Assembly (NCBI GenBank): GCA_045533115.1
Contig: JAZSHF010000039.1
Location: 1 to 7,323, forward strand
DNA: 7,323 bases
Source of the DNA: Colimorpha_A sp045533115
Lineage (GTDB): Bacteria > Bacillota > Clostridia > Oscillospirales > CAG-272
Reading direction: 5' to 3'
Below are positions 1 through 6,974 of the stretch, piece after piece. The notes under the pieces were generated by a model. That model was not told the DNA's origin. It saw only the letters and a program-made list of their open reading frames with translations, and made no database searches. Made by a program: the position numbers and the translations under genes. Each line of letters opens with the position of its first letter. Position 1 is the first letter of the stretch.

Positions 1-1077
1 GGTTCTCTCCAGCTTCAGTCCAACACCGATATGCTCAAGGCTAACGAGACTGAAAACAACCAGGTTAACATCGACAAGGAAATCCTTGGTCTTGTTGACT
101 TCAGAAAGGCACTTTCCCTTTCCATCGACCGTGCAGACTACACTGCAAAGTGCACCACTGCATCCCTCAAGGGCTTCGGTCTTTACAACTCCATGCACTA
201 CTATGACGTTGCTAACGGCGGCGTATTCCGTGACACCGACGAAGCAAAGAAGGTTCTCTGCGACATCTACAACGTTGACTACACCGATACTGCTAAGTAT
301 CCTACCCTTGACGACGCTGTAAACGCTATCACCGGTTACGACCTCGACGCTGCTAAGGCACTCTTCACCAGCGCTTACAATACCGCTCTTGATCAGGGCC
401 TCCTTGATGCTGACGATACCGTTAAGCTTACCTTTGGTTCGGGCGCTATCAATGAGTCTGTTCAGAGACACTACGACTACCTCACCACTGCATGGAAGAC
501 TGCAGTAGTTGGAACTCCCCTCGATGGCAAGCTCGACTTCGAGCTTAAGGATTTCGCTACCGCATGGGCAAACGACTTCCGCGATGGTAAGTACGAGATC
601 TGTATGGGCGGTTGGTCCGGCGCAGCTTGGGACCCCGGCTACTTCCTCCTTGCATACCTTGATGTGGACTACATGTACTCCAAGGCATGGGATACCAACG
701 CACAGATGATGACCTTCACCATGAAGGGCGTTGGCGAGAACGGCGCTGATATCACCGAGACTATGTCTCTCCATGACTGGTATGACTGCCTCAACGGTAC
801 TTCCGATAAGTACGACTGGAGCTCCGCAGCTCTTCCTGAGTCCCAGAGACTCCAGCTTATCGCTGCTCTCGAGAAGGAAATCCTCGCAGTTTACTACACC
901 GTTCCTACCTACAACTCCTTCGGTGCATCCCTGCACTCCAAGAAGTTTGATTATATCACCTATGAGTACAACACCTTTATGGGTTACGGCGGAATCAAGT
1001 ACATGACCTACAACTACGATGACGCTGAGTGGAACTCCTACGTTAAGTCGCAGAACGGCCAGATTAACTACAAATAA
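1..1077 (+). CDS. oppA: Oligopeptide ABC transporter substrate-binding protein (SBP family 5), 5'-truncated
   Basis: Extracellular peptide-capturing component of the importer, normally a lipid-anchored protein in Gram-positives. The frame is open from base 1, so the true start, signal peptide and lipobox lie upstream; the ATG at 31 is internal. The 358 visible residues are the C-terminal part of an SBP_bac_5 protein. Seen directly: FRKALSLSIDR (residues 34-44), the family's conserved R-A-DR stretch; GGWSGAAWDPGYFL (203-216), matching the usual W-x-DP-x-x-FL block; YYTVPTYN (298-305), matching the conserved 'IPLY' strand; and a C-terminal GGIKYMTYNYDDAEW stretch that I associate with clostridial OppA-like proteins. 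Codon use is strongly biased: all Ala codons are GCT or GCA, Lys is AAG except the last one, and there is no ACG. The downstream genes differ, which suggests high expression. Peptide is inferred as substrate from family and operon; the precise ligand is not readable. Confidence 0.93.
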   Translation, partial: GSLQLQSNTDMLKANETENNQVNIDKEILGLVDFRKALSLSIDRADYTAKCTTASLKGFGLYNSMHYYDVANGGVFRDTDEAKKVLCDIYNVDYTDTAKYPTLDDAVNAITGYDLDAAKALFTSAYNTALDQGLLDADDTVKLTFGSGAINESVQRHYDYLTTAWKTAVVGTPLDGKLDFELKDFATAWANDFRDGKYEICMGGWSGAAWDPGYFLLAYLDVDYMYSKAWDTNAQMMTFTMKGVGENGADITETMSLHDWYDCLNGTSDKYDWSSAALPESQRLQLIAALEKEILAVYYTVPTYNSFGASLHSKKFDYITYEYNTFMGYGGIKYMTYNYDDAEWNSYVKSQNGQINYK

Positions 1078-1102
1078 TCTATATTAAAACGGTTTAATCG
1101 AA

Positions 1103-1131
1103 AATGGGGGATGGTTTTACTGTCCCCCATT
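1103..1131 (+). terminator. Hairpin after oppA: partial terminator or mRNA 3'-stabilising stem
   Basis: Perfect 9-bp inverted repeat, AATGGGGGA (1103-1111) against TCCCCCATT (1123-1131), with an 11-nt loop, 25 nt after the oppA stop. It is followed by a pyrimidine-rich run (TCTTCTCC) rather than a clean T-tract, so full termination is doubtful. Its position between the binding-protein gene and the permease genes fits the common pattern in ABC import operons, where a stem lowers read-through or protects the upstream message so that the binding protein exceeds the membrane parts. The structure is seen in the sequence; the role is inferred. Confidence 0.5.
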
Positions 1132-1139
1132 CTTCTCCG

Positions 1140-1163
1140 TTTGTATGTTTTGCTGAATACAAA
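1140..1163 (+). repeat. Short inverted repeat just before the oppB ribosome-binding site
   Basis: TTTGTAT (1140-1146) and ATACAAA (1157-1163) are perfect 7-bp inverted arms around a 10-nt spacer, ending 1 nt before the AAAGGAG site of oppB. It is AT-rich and would form only a weak RNA stem. It could be a protein-binding operator, a small mRNA structure affecting oppB translation, or chance. No -35/-10 pair around it is convincing, so I do not call a promoter. Confidence 0.3.
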
Positions 1164-1164
1164 G

Positions 1165-1171
1165 AAAGGAG
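1165..1171 (+). promoter_or_regulatory. oppB ribosome-binding site (AAAGGAG)
   Basis: A strong Shine-Dalgarno match whose last base is 9 nt before the ATG at 1181. It decides the oppB start: the second in-frame ATG at 1187 would be 15 nt away, which is too far. The strong site implies that oppB has its own translation initiation rather than coupling to oppA. Confidence 0.8.
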
Positions 1172-1180
1172 ACAGTCAAT

Positions 1181-2146
1181 ATGTATATGTTCAAATATAT
1201 TATGAAAAGAATCGGGCTTATGCTCATGACCTTTTCAATTATCTTTGTAATGTGCTTCGTACTTATAAAGCTGTTGCCTGTTGACGTAACGTCTGTCGGT
1301 GTTGGACAAGACCCCGATAAGCTCAGGGCATTGATGGAAGCGCGCGGATACAATAAACCGATCCTTGAACAGCTTGGTTTATATGTAAAGCGTATCTTTC
1401 TTGATGGAGATTTCGGCATAGGCGTCAATATGCCCGGACTCAAAGGACACGACGTTTGGGATGCCTTCATTGAGAGACTCCCTCCGACGATCCTTATTAA
1501 TATTTACTCATCACTTTTCGCCGTACCGATCGGAATTGCGCTCGGTATTTTTGCCGCGCTTAAAAAGAACAAATGGCAGGACCACACCATTTCGACTCTC
1601 GTTATGGTGTTTATTTCGGTGCCTTCCTTCGTTTACGCATCGCTGGTTCTTTACATACTCTGCTTCAAGATGAATCTTTTCCCGAAGACCATGAATCCGG
1701 GCTACGATTACTTCACCGTAGATATGTTCAAGTCGATGGTGCCCGCAGTCCTCTCAATGTCCTTCGGCTCTATTGCGGGTTATGCAAGAGGAACCCGTGC
1801 GGAGCTTACCGAGGTTCTGACGAGCGAATTTATGCTCCTTGCAAGAACCAAGGGACTTACCAAATCCCAGGCGACGACGCGCCACGCGCTTCGTAACGCC
1901 ATGGTTCCGATATTCCCCTCGATTATCGGAGAATTTATCAGCGTCCTCTCCGGCTCCCTTATTATCGAGAAGATATTCTCGATTCCCGGTGTCGGCGGTC
2001 TTTATCTTGACGCTATCAACAGCCAGGACTATGACTTCTTTATGATGCTCTCTGCATTTTATCTGCTCGTCGGACTTGCGGCGACGCTCGTTATCGACCT
2101 GTCCTACGGTATCATTGACCCGAGAATCAGAATGGGGGCGAAGTGA
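1181..2146 (+). CDS. oppB: Oligopeptide ABC transporter permease OppB/DppB type
   Basis: One of the two membrane subunits forming the translocation channel, in the cytoplasmic membrane with OppC. It has 321 residues, normal for the family. The N-terminus (MYMFKYIMKRIGLMLMTFS) has the typical OppB pattern of a short basic segment followed by the first membrane helix (about 10-30). A periplasm-side-type loop with DFGIGVNMPG (77-86) follows, corresponding to the family's 'GDLG.S' motif. Further hydrophobic segments lie at about 104-127, 136-160, 185-203, 243-263 and 287-308. The cytoplasmic EAA-like coupling loop is EFMLLARTKGLTKSQ (216-230) followed by HALRNAMVPI (235-244); it contacts an ATPase. 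IPGVGGLYLDAI (268-279) is the conserved stretch before the last helix. The start is fixed by AAAGGAG at 1165-1171. The stop TGA overlaps the ATG of oppC by one base. Unlike its partner OppC it has no extra domain. Confidence 0.95.
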   Translation: MYMFKYIMKRIGLMLMTFSIIFVMCFVLIKLLPVDVTSVGVGQDPDKLRALMEARGYNKPILEQLGLYVKRIFLDGDFGIGVNMPGLKGHDVWDAFIERLPPTILINIYSSLFAVPIGIALGIFAALKKNKWQDHTISTLVMVFISVPSFVYASLVLYILCFKMNLFPKTMNPGYDYFTVDMFKSMVPAVLSMSFGSIAGYARGTRAELTEVLTSEFMLLARTKGLTKSQATTRHALRNAMVPIFPSIIGEFISVLSGSLIIEKIFSIPGVGGLYLDAINSQDYDFFMMLSAFYLLVGLAATLVIDLSYGIIDPRIRMGAK

Positions 2147-2148
2147 TG
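2136..2148 (+). promoter_or_regulatory. TGATG stop/start overlap coupling oppB to oppC
   Basis: The oppB stop (TGA, 2144-2146) shares its last base with the oppC ATG (2146-2148). The upstream bases (GGGCGAAG) are purine-rich but contain no good Shine-Dalgarno at proper spacing, so oppC is probably translated by ribosomes that finish oppB and re-initiate. That would keep the two permeases at a 1:1 ratio. A GTG at 2143 is also in frame and would add one residue; ATG is preferred because it is the stronger codon. Confidence 0.6.
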
Positions 2149-3717
2149 AGAGCACAGGATTATCAGATTTCAAAAGAAAAATTTGTCTTCCATAACGTTG
2201 ATGAAAGACTTCACGATAAAAAGCTTGAAACCAAGCCGGTGTCTTATCTTCAGGACGCGTTCAGACGTTTTGCGCGCAATAAGGCGTCGATAGTTGCTAC
2301 CTTTATCATTGGCTTCCTCGTGCTTTTCGCAATATTCGGACCGATGCTTACTCCTTATCATGTAAAGGATAAGGATCAGTATTACGCGTACTGCCTGCCG
2401 AGAAACGAGTTCTTCTACAAAAATGGTATTCATTTCTGGGACGGTGGTCAGAATAAAACGAATAACCAGAAGACATACGATGAGCATCGCGCGATAGAAG
2501 AAGAAATCAAGGGCAGAAAGGTCATTATGACCACTCCCAAGATCGTTACGAAAATCGAGAAAAAGTTCGGAAAAGAGATAGAGGTACCTTATTACAAGTA
2601 CCGTCTAGACACCTATAATGCTGTTGGTGCAAAATACGTGCTCCTCAAATACGAGGATTACGTTGCTCTCCAAAAATACCAGGATAAGCATAACGTTCAG
2701 GTCATCCTTCCGATGACAGACCCTGAAAAGCGTCCCGTTGCTGAACAGGATTCAAACAACGCTAATATCTGGTACGAGACCAAGCTCGGTGACGGACGTA
2801 AGACCGAGATTGTATTTGACGAAGAGGGCAACTTCAAGAATATCTATTGGCTTGATACCGAGAGCCCCGATGATGATAAGTATACCTCCACGGTTCTCTG
2901 GGAGGGCGATACGAAGCTCTACCGCTATGCGGAAGAAAAGTCAGGCAATATGTGGAACGTACGAGTAGACTACTACGAGTACTATAAGTATATCCACGAC
3001 AAGGCAGGCGACGGCATAACCAAGCCGAGCTTCATTCTCGGTACGAACAATTACGGTATGGACATTTTTGCAGGACTTGCAAGCGGTGCGCGCTTCTCGT
3101 TCATTCTTGCTATAATTGTCGCTACCGTCAACCTCTTCGTCGGTGCCATCTACGGTGCTATCGAGGGATACTACGGCGGCAAGGTCGACCTTATCATGGA
3201 GAGAATCGTCGATATCCTCGGCTCGATTCCTTCAATGATCGTCATTACGCTTCTTAAGTACCACCTCAACGTTTCGCATATCATCATTCTCTTCATCTCC
3301 TTCTTTGCGACAGGCTGGATAGGAATGGCGTCAAGAACGAGAATGCAGTTCTACCGCTTCAAAAATCAGGAATACGTTCTCGTCGCAAGAACGCTTGGCG
3401 CCCGCGACAGACGTATAATGTTTAAGCATATCTTCCCGAACGCGATCGGAACTCTTATTACCGGTTCCGTTCTCGTAATTCCGGGCGTAATCTTCTCGGA
3501 GACCTCGCTCTCCTACCTCGGAATAATCAACCTCAGTACGGGTAACATGACAAGTGTAGGTACCCTTCTCGCAACTGGACAGAACTATCTGTTCACCTAT
3601 CCTCACATGATCCTCTTCCCCTCGATCTTTATCAGCTTGTTGATGCTCAGCTTCAACCTGTTCGGTAACGGTCTGCGCGACGCGTTTAACCCGTCGCTCC
3701 GCGGAAACGAGGAATAA
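2146..3717 (+). CDS. oppC: Oligopeptide ABC transporter permease OppC type with large extracellular insert
   Basis: Second channel subunit. It has 523 residues from the ATG at 2146, against roughly 300 for ordinary OppC. The cytoplasmic N-terminus (KPVSYLQDAFRRFARNKAS, about 30-48) matches the OppC N-terminal domain, and the first membrane helix is at about 49-68. Instead of the usual ~40-residue loop, about 225 polar residues follow (about 72-296), rich in Tyr, Lys, Asp and Glu and with strand-like stretches, before the conserved ILGTNNYGMDIFAGL motif (297-311; usual form 'LGTD.LGRD'). The core then continues: helices at about 317-339, 355-370, 378-394, 434-455 and 488-506. The EAA coupling loop is QEYVLVARTLGARDRRIMF (408-426) followed by KHIFPN (427-432). 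Topology (N-terminus inside, insert after helix 1) places the insert outside the cell, next to OppA. I recall similarly long OppC-like permeases in Clostridia, so the gene is probably intact rather than a fusion artefact. It is followed by a 40-nt gap to oppD. Confidence 0.93.
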   Translation: MRAQDYQISKEKFVFHNVDERLHDKKLETKPVSYLQDAFRRFARNKASIVATFIIGFLVLFAIFGPMLTPYHVKDKDQYYAYCLPRNEFFYKNGIHFWDGGQNKTNNQKTYDEHRAIEEEIKGRKVIMTTPKIVTKIEKKFGKEIEVPYYKYRLDTYNAVGAKYVLLKYEDYVALQKYQDKHNVQVILPMTDPEKRPVAEQDSNNANIWYETKLGDGRKTEIVFDEEGNFKNIYWLDTESPDDDKYTSTVLWEGDTKLYRYAEEKSGNMWNVRVDYYEYYKYIHDKAGDGITKPSFILGTNNYGMDIFAGLASGARFSFILAIIVATVNLFVGAIYGAIEGYYGGKVDLIMERIVDILGSIPSMIVITLLKYHLNVSHIIILFISFFATGWIGMASRTRMQFYRFKNQEYVLVARTLGARDRRIMFKHIFPNAIGTLITGSVLVIPGVIFSETSLSYLGIINLSTGNMTSVGTLLATGQNYLFTYPHMILFPSIFISLLMLSFNLFGNGLRDAFNPSLRGNEE

Positions 3718-3757
3718 AAGGATACGATACCAAATTGTAAGAAAGGAATGTTAATTT

Positions 3758-5899
3758 ATGGATAAGAAATTAGAAGTAAAAAATCTGCAAATATCATTCC
3801 GTACTCAGGGTGGAATCGTAAAAGCCGTCAGAAACATCTCCTTCGACCTTTATAAGGGCGAAACGCTTGCGATAGTCGGTGAATCCGGCTCGGGAAAATC
3901 CGTAACGAGTAAAGCGATTATGGGTATTCTTGCCGGTAACTCTATCGTTGAGGGCGGCGAAATCCTCTACGACGGACAAGATTTGCTTAAAATTTCTGAA
4001 GAAGAATACCATAAGATCCGCGGTGACAAGATCGCGATGATCTTCCAGGACCCTATGTCGAGCTTGAACCCGATCATGCGCGTCGGTCAGCAGCTGACCG
4101 AGGCAATGATCCTCAAGGCGAAGACAGGTAAGAGAAACGCAAGACACGCGTTTAACAGTATGCTTTCGACTCTCGGCGACAATATCGTTGCCGCAGACGC
4201 TGAAAACGGCGTAAACAGTAAGAGCAGGGTAGCGGCCTCCCTTAAGCAGTTCGATGGCTTCTGTATCGAAAGCACGAAGCTCGAAAGCGCCTTCAACGAC
4301 GCTTACGGCAACGCGACGAGAGCTGAGGTAGATATCGAAAATCTCTTCCTCTATATTCAGAAGCAGAGAAAGGTCGAGTGGAAAAAAGAGCTGAAGTCGC
4401 TTTATAAGACCTTCACTCTCTCCTTCCATCCTTACGTTATCGTTAAGGACGCGCAGGCAGTAGAAACCGCAAATGCGCTGAACGCCCTTGCAAGCAAGCC
4501 CGACGTTGATGCGATCAAGGCAACACTTGATACCGCTTACGCGCTTGTTAAGGATGCACTTAAGAAGGACAAACCGAACTTCTTTACCCTCGGCTACTAC
4601 CTCAAGGCGAATCCCCACGCTGATCTTTCTTCGTATACCATTTCGGCAATGAACGAAATGACGCGTGAATTCCTCGACCGTGAGTTTATGCTTGAGTTTA
4701 TTAAGACCGCCGAAAACGGCGTTGCATACTCGAACAGAAAGTCGGCCGAGAAGAAGGCGGCAGCGCTTCCTCAGCTTGAAGAAGCTCTCTCTTACTTCAA
4801 AAGCGGAAACATTACCGAGGCAAAGGCGAATGCTTACGTTAAGAAGCTTTCCCCGATGGTTACAGGCGCTATCGACCGTCTTTCGGTTAAGAAAAACAGT
4901 ACCGAGTACGTTTTCCATTCGGCATTTGCAAGTGCCGTAAAGGAATATTTTGCAGGTATCAAGAACAATCCCATTCAGGAAAAGATATACCTCAAGAATA
5001 AGGCAAAATATGAAAAAGAGACCGCAAAGAAGGGCAGAGAACCCGATTGGGTGCTCAAGCCTCAGGTCATCGTCGACCTTGACCTTAAGCTTGATAATAT
5101 CGCAAAGGTGCTTGAAGCGGTTATAGAAAACTATAAGCTCGCGACGGCTCCCGGCACTTCGATCAACGTAAACGAGCGCGTCATCGAGATCATTGATTAC
5201 CTTAAGGAGCAGGCTTCGAAGGTCACCGTTAAGATGAACAAGAGCATTGCTAAGGCAAAGGCAATCAAGCTTCTCGAGGAGGTCGGTATTCCTGAACCGA
5301 CAACAAGATTTAACCAGTATCCCTTCGAGTTCTCGGGCGGTATGAGACAGAGAATAGTTATCGCTATCGCTCTTTCGGCCAACCCCGATATTCTGATCTG
5401 TGACGAGCCGACGACGGCGCTTGACGTTACGATCCAGGCACAGATCCTCGATCTCATCAAGGAGATCAAGAAGGAAAGAAATCTCTCGGTAATCTTCATT
5501 ACCCATAACCTCGGTGTCGTTGCTAATATGGCAGATAGAATTGCGGTTATGTATGCAGGTAAGATAGTCGAGTACGGTACTGCCGAGGAGGTCTTCTACG
5601 AGCCGGCACATCCTTACACCTGGGCACTGCTCAGCTCTATGCCTGACCTTGAAACGACCGAAAAGCTCGAATCTATCCCCGGAACTCCTCCGAATATGAT
5701 CTATCCCCCCAAGGGAGATGCTTTTGCGGCGAGAAACAAGTATGCGCTTGAGATCGACTTCGAGCTTGAGCCTCCGCTCTTTGATATCACCGATACTCAC
5801 GCGGCGGCAACTTGGCTTCTTCACCCGAACGCTCCCGAGGTTGAAATGCCCGAGCTTATCAAGGCGCGTATAGCACGTATGAAGAAGGAGAGACAGTAA
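3758..5899 (+). CDS. oppD: Oligopeptide ABC transporter ATP-binding protein OppD/AmiE type with ~370-residue insert
   Basis: ATPase subunit on the cytoplasmic face that pairs with OppF. It has 713 residues, about twice the usual ~330-360. The start at 3758 is supported by GAAAGGA (3741-3747, 10-nt spacer) and by the immediate LEVKNLQISF strand. The catalytic motifs are complete: Walker A GESGSGKS (41-48), Q-loop FQDPMSSLNP (96-105, Gln97), signature FSGGMRQR (525-532), Walker B ILICDEP (545-551, catalytic Glu550), D-loop TALD (553-556) and H-loop His583. The C-terminal oligopeptide-type tail has AHPYTWALLSSMPD (617-630), IPGTPPNMIYPP (640-651) and TWLLHPNAP (685-693). Between the Q-loop and signature, where the family has ~60 residues, there are about 430. 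The extra ~370 (about 124-492) interrupt the helical subdomain without breaking the frame, and codon use matches the flanks. The cysteines of the C-terminal cluster of many OppD proteins are replaced (see findings). AmiE of streptococci is the closest named relative I recognise. Confidence 0.93.
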   Translation: MDKKLEVKNLQISFRTQGGIVKAVRNISFDLYKGETLAIVGESGSGKSVTSKAIMGILAGNSIVEGGEILYDGQDLLKISEEEYHKIRGDKIAMIFQDPMSSLNPIMRVGQQLTEAMILKAKTGKRNARHAFNSMLSTLGDNIVAADAENGVNSKSRVAASLKQFDGFCIESTKLESAFNDAYGNATRAEVDIENLFLYIQKQRKVEWKKELKSLYKTFTLSFHPYVIVKDAQAVETANALNALASKPDVDAIKATLDTAYALVKDALKKDKPNFFTLGYYLKANPHADLSSYTISAMNEMTREFLDREFMLEFIKTAENGVAYSNRKSAEKKAAALPQLEEALSYFKSGNITEAKANAYVKKLSPMVTGAIDRLSVKKNSTEYVFHSAFASAVKEYFAGIKNNPIQEKIYLKNKAKYEKETAKKGREPDWVLKPQVIVDLDLKLDNIAKVLEAVIENYKLATAPGTSINVNERVIEIIDYLKEQASKVTVKMNKSIAKAKAIKLLEEVGIPEPTTRFNQYPFEFSGGMRQRIVIAIALSANPDILICDEPTTALDVTIQAQILDLIKEIKKERNLSVIFITHNLGVVANMADRIAVMYAGKIVEYGTAEEVFYEPAHPYTWALLSSMPDLETTEKLESIPGTPPNMIYPPKGDAFAARNKYALEIDFELEPPLFDITDTHAAATWLLHPNAPEVEMPELIKARIARMKKERQ
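4127..5233 (+). other. Insert domain within OppD, predicted all-helical
   Basis: This segment (OppD residues about 124-492) has no counterpart in ordinary OppD. The usual sequence runs from GQQLTEAMILK (110-120) almost directly to KAKAIKLLEEVGIPEP (499-514). The insert is rich in Lys, Ala, Glu and Leu, looks helical throughout, has one Cys (169), no membrane-length hydrophobic segment, no signal peptide and no nucleotide-binding motif. I recognise no family in it and see no clear internal repeat. Boundaries are approximate (about 10 residues either side), set by eye against remembered family sequences. Confidence 0.75.
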
Positions 5900-5900
5900 T

Positions 5901-6974
5901 ATGGAAAAAGAAGTATTATTAAGTGTCAAAAACCTTCAGCAGTACTTTAAGATGGGCAAAAGAGAGCTCAAGGCAGTCGATAACGTAAGCTTCGACATCT
6001 TCAAGGGCGAAGTCTTCGGCCTTGTCGGTGAGTCGGGCTGCGGCAAGACCACGACAGGACGCTCGATCATCCGCCTTTACGACATCACGGGCGGCTCCGT
6101 CTACTATAAGGGCGAGAGAATTTGCGCGGGAACCCGTGCCTATAAGGACGCTATCAATGCGGCGCGCAAGGACTATGCAGCTAAGAAGATATCGAAGGAA
6201 GAATACGATAAGATCGTAAACGAAAACCGCGAGGAGATCAAGAAGGCGATGGCTGACCACAAGAAGTGGTCGCGCCACTCGAAAAACAACCTCACGAATG
6301 AGATACAGATGATCTTTCAGGATCCGATCGCATCCCTTGACCCCCGTATGACTGTCCGCGATATTATCGCAGAGGGACTTATCATCCGTGGAGTTAAGGA
6401 TAAGAAGTTCATCGACGAGCAGGTATATAAGATGCTTGAGCTTGTCGGACTCGTTCAGGAGCACGCATCGCGTTATCCACACGAATTCTCGGGCGGTCAG
6501 CGTCAGAGAATCGGTATCGCGCGTGCGGTAATTATGAACCCCGAGCTTATCATCGCCGACGAGCCTATCTCGGCGCTTGACGTTTCGATCCAGGCGCAGG
6601 TTATCAACCTTCTTAACGAGCTTAGTGAGAAAATGGGTCTGACTATTATGTTTATCGCCCACGACCTCGCAGTCGTTAAGTACTTCTCGAACAGAATCGC
6701 AGTTATGTACTTCGGTAAGATAGTCGAGCTTGGAACGAGTGAAGAGCTTTTCGCTCATCCCTTCCATCCCTACACCCGTTCGCTTCTTTCTGCAATTCCA
6801 CTTCCCGATCCGATAACGGAGAAGTCGCGTAAGAGAATAACCTATAATCCTATTCTCGACCACGACTATTCGAAGGAAGGCCCGAGTATGAGGGAGATAT
6901 ACCCCGGTCACTACGTATTCTGCAATACCGAGGAGTATGAAAAGTATGTGGCGGAGTATCAGGCAAGTAAATGA
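5901..6974 (+). CDS. oppF: Oligopeptide ABC transporter ATP-binding protein OppF/AmiF type
   Basis: Second ATPase of the heterodimer. It has 357 residues, longer than the ~310-330 typical of OppF/AmiF. The start at 5901 has AAGGAG (5885-5890, inside the end of oppD) 10 nt upstream and is 1 nt from the oppD stop. Motifs: Walker A GESGCGKTT (43-51), Q-loop FQDPIASLDP (139-148, Gln140), signature FSGGQRQR (196-203), Walker B LIIADEP (216-222, Glu221), SALD D-loop (224-227) and H-loop His254. The C-terminal oligopeptide tail has HPYTRSLLSAIPLPDP (289-304), then HDYSKEGPSMREIYPGHYVF (321-340), which resembles the AmiF ending ('PSM.EI.PGHYV'). Both ATPases keep the catalytic Glu and His, so both ATP sites look competent. 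About 59 residues (75-133), largely charged and helical, separate the second strand region from the Q-loop, roughly 40 more than in AmiF. The stop overlaps the next gene (ATGA). Confidence 0.95.
   Translation: MEKEVLLSVKNLQQYFKMGKRELKAVDNVSFDIFKGEVFGLVGESGCGKTTTGRSIIRLYDITGGSVYYKGERICAGTRAYKDAINAARKDYAAKKISKEEYDKIVNENREEIKKAMADHKKWSRHSKNNLTNEIQMIFQDPIASLDPRMTVRDIIAEGLIIRGVKDKKFIDEQVYKMLELVGLVQEHASRYPHEFSGGQRQRIGIARAVIMNPELIIADEPISALDVSIQAQVINLLNELSEKMGLTIMFIAHDLAVVKYFSNRIAVMYFGKIVELGTSEELFAHPFHPYTRSLLSAIPLPDPITEKSRKRITYNPILDHDYSKEGPSMREIYPGHYVFCNTEEYEKYVAEYQASK

Noticed and set aside
31..33. ATG at 31 as the start of oppA
   Set aside because: The frame is open to base 1, and the protein from this ATG would lack the signal peptide and the N-terminal lobe of the binding protein. 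It is an internal Met.
1117..1470. Minus-strand frame starting in the oppA-oppB gap
   Set aside because: It covers the well-supported 5' end of oppB and the hairpin region. No family resemblance is visible.
3718..3757. Possible terminator or promoter in the 40-nt oppC-oppD gap
   Set aside because: No inverted repeat or -35/-10 pair is visible; it contains only the oppD ribosome-binding site.
4127..5233. Possibility that the OppD insert is an intein, group II intron or transposon
   Set aside because: There are no intein splicing motifs (no Cys/Ser start with a terminal His-Asn), no transposase, reverse transcriptase or terminal repeats, and the frame is continuous with the same codon use as the flanks.
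3794..5929. 711-codon open frame on the minus strand covering nearly all of oppD
   Set aside because: It is in exact codon register with oppD, so its stops would appear only where oppD uses TTA, CTA or TCA. Those codons are simply avoided there. The translation has no recognisable domain and has runs rich in Arg, Leu and Cys, typical of a shadow frame.
5919..6911. 330-codon open frame on the minus strand over oppF
   Set aside because: Same cause: codon-register shadow of oppF with scarce TTA, CTA and TCA codons. No domain, and oppF itself has all ABC motifs.
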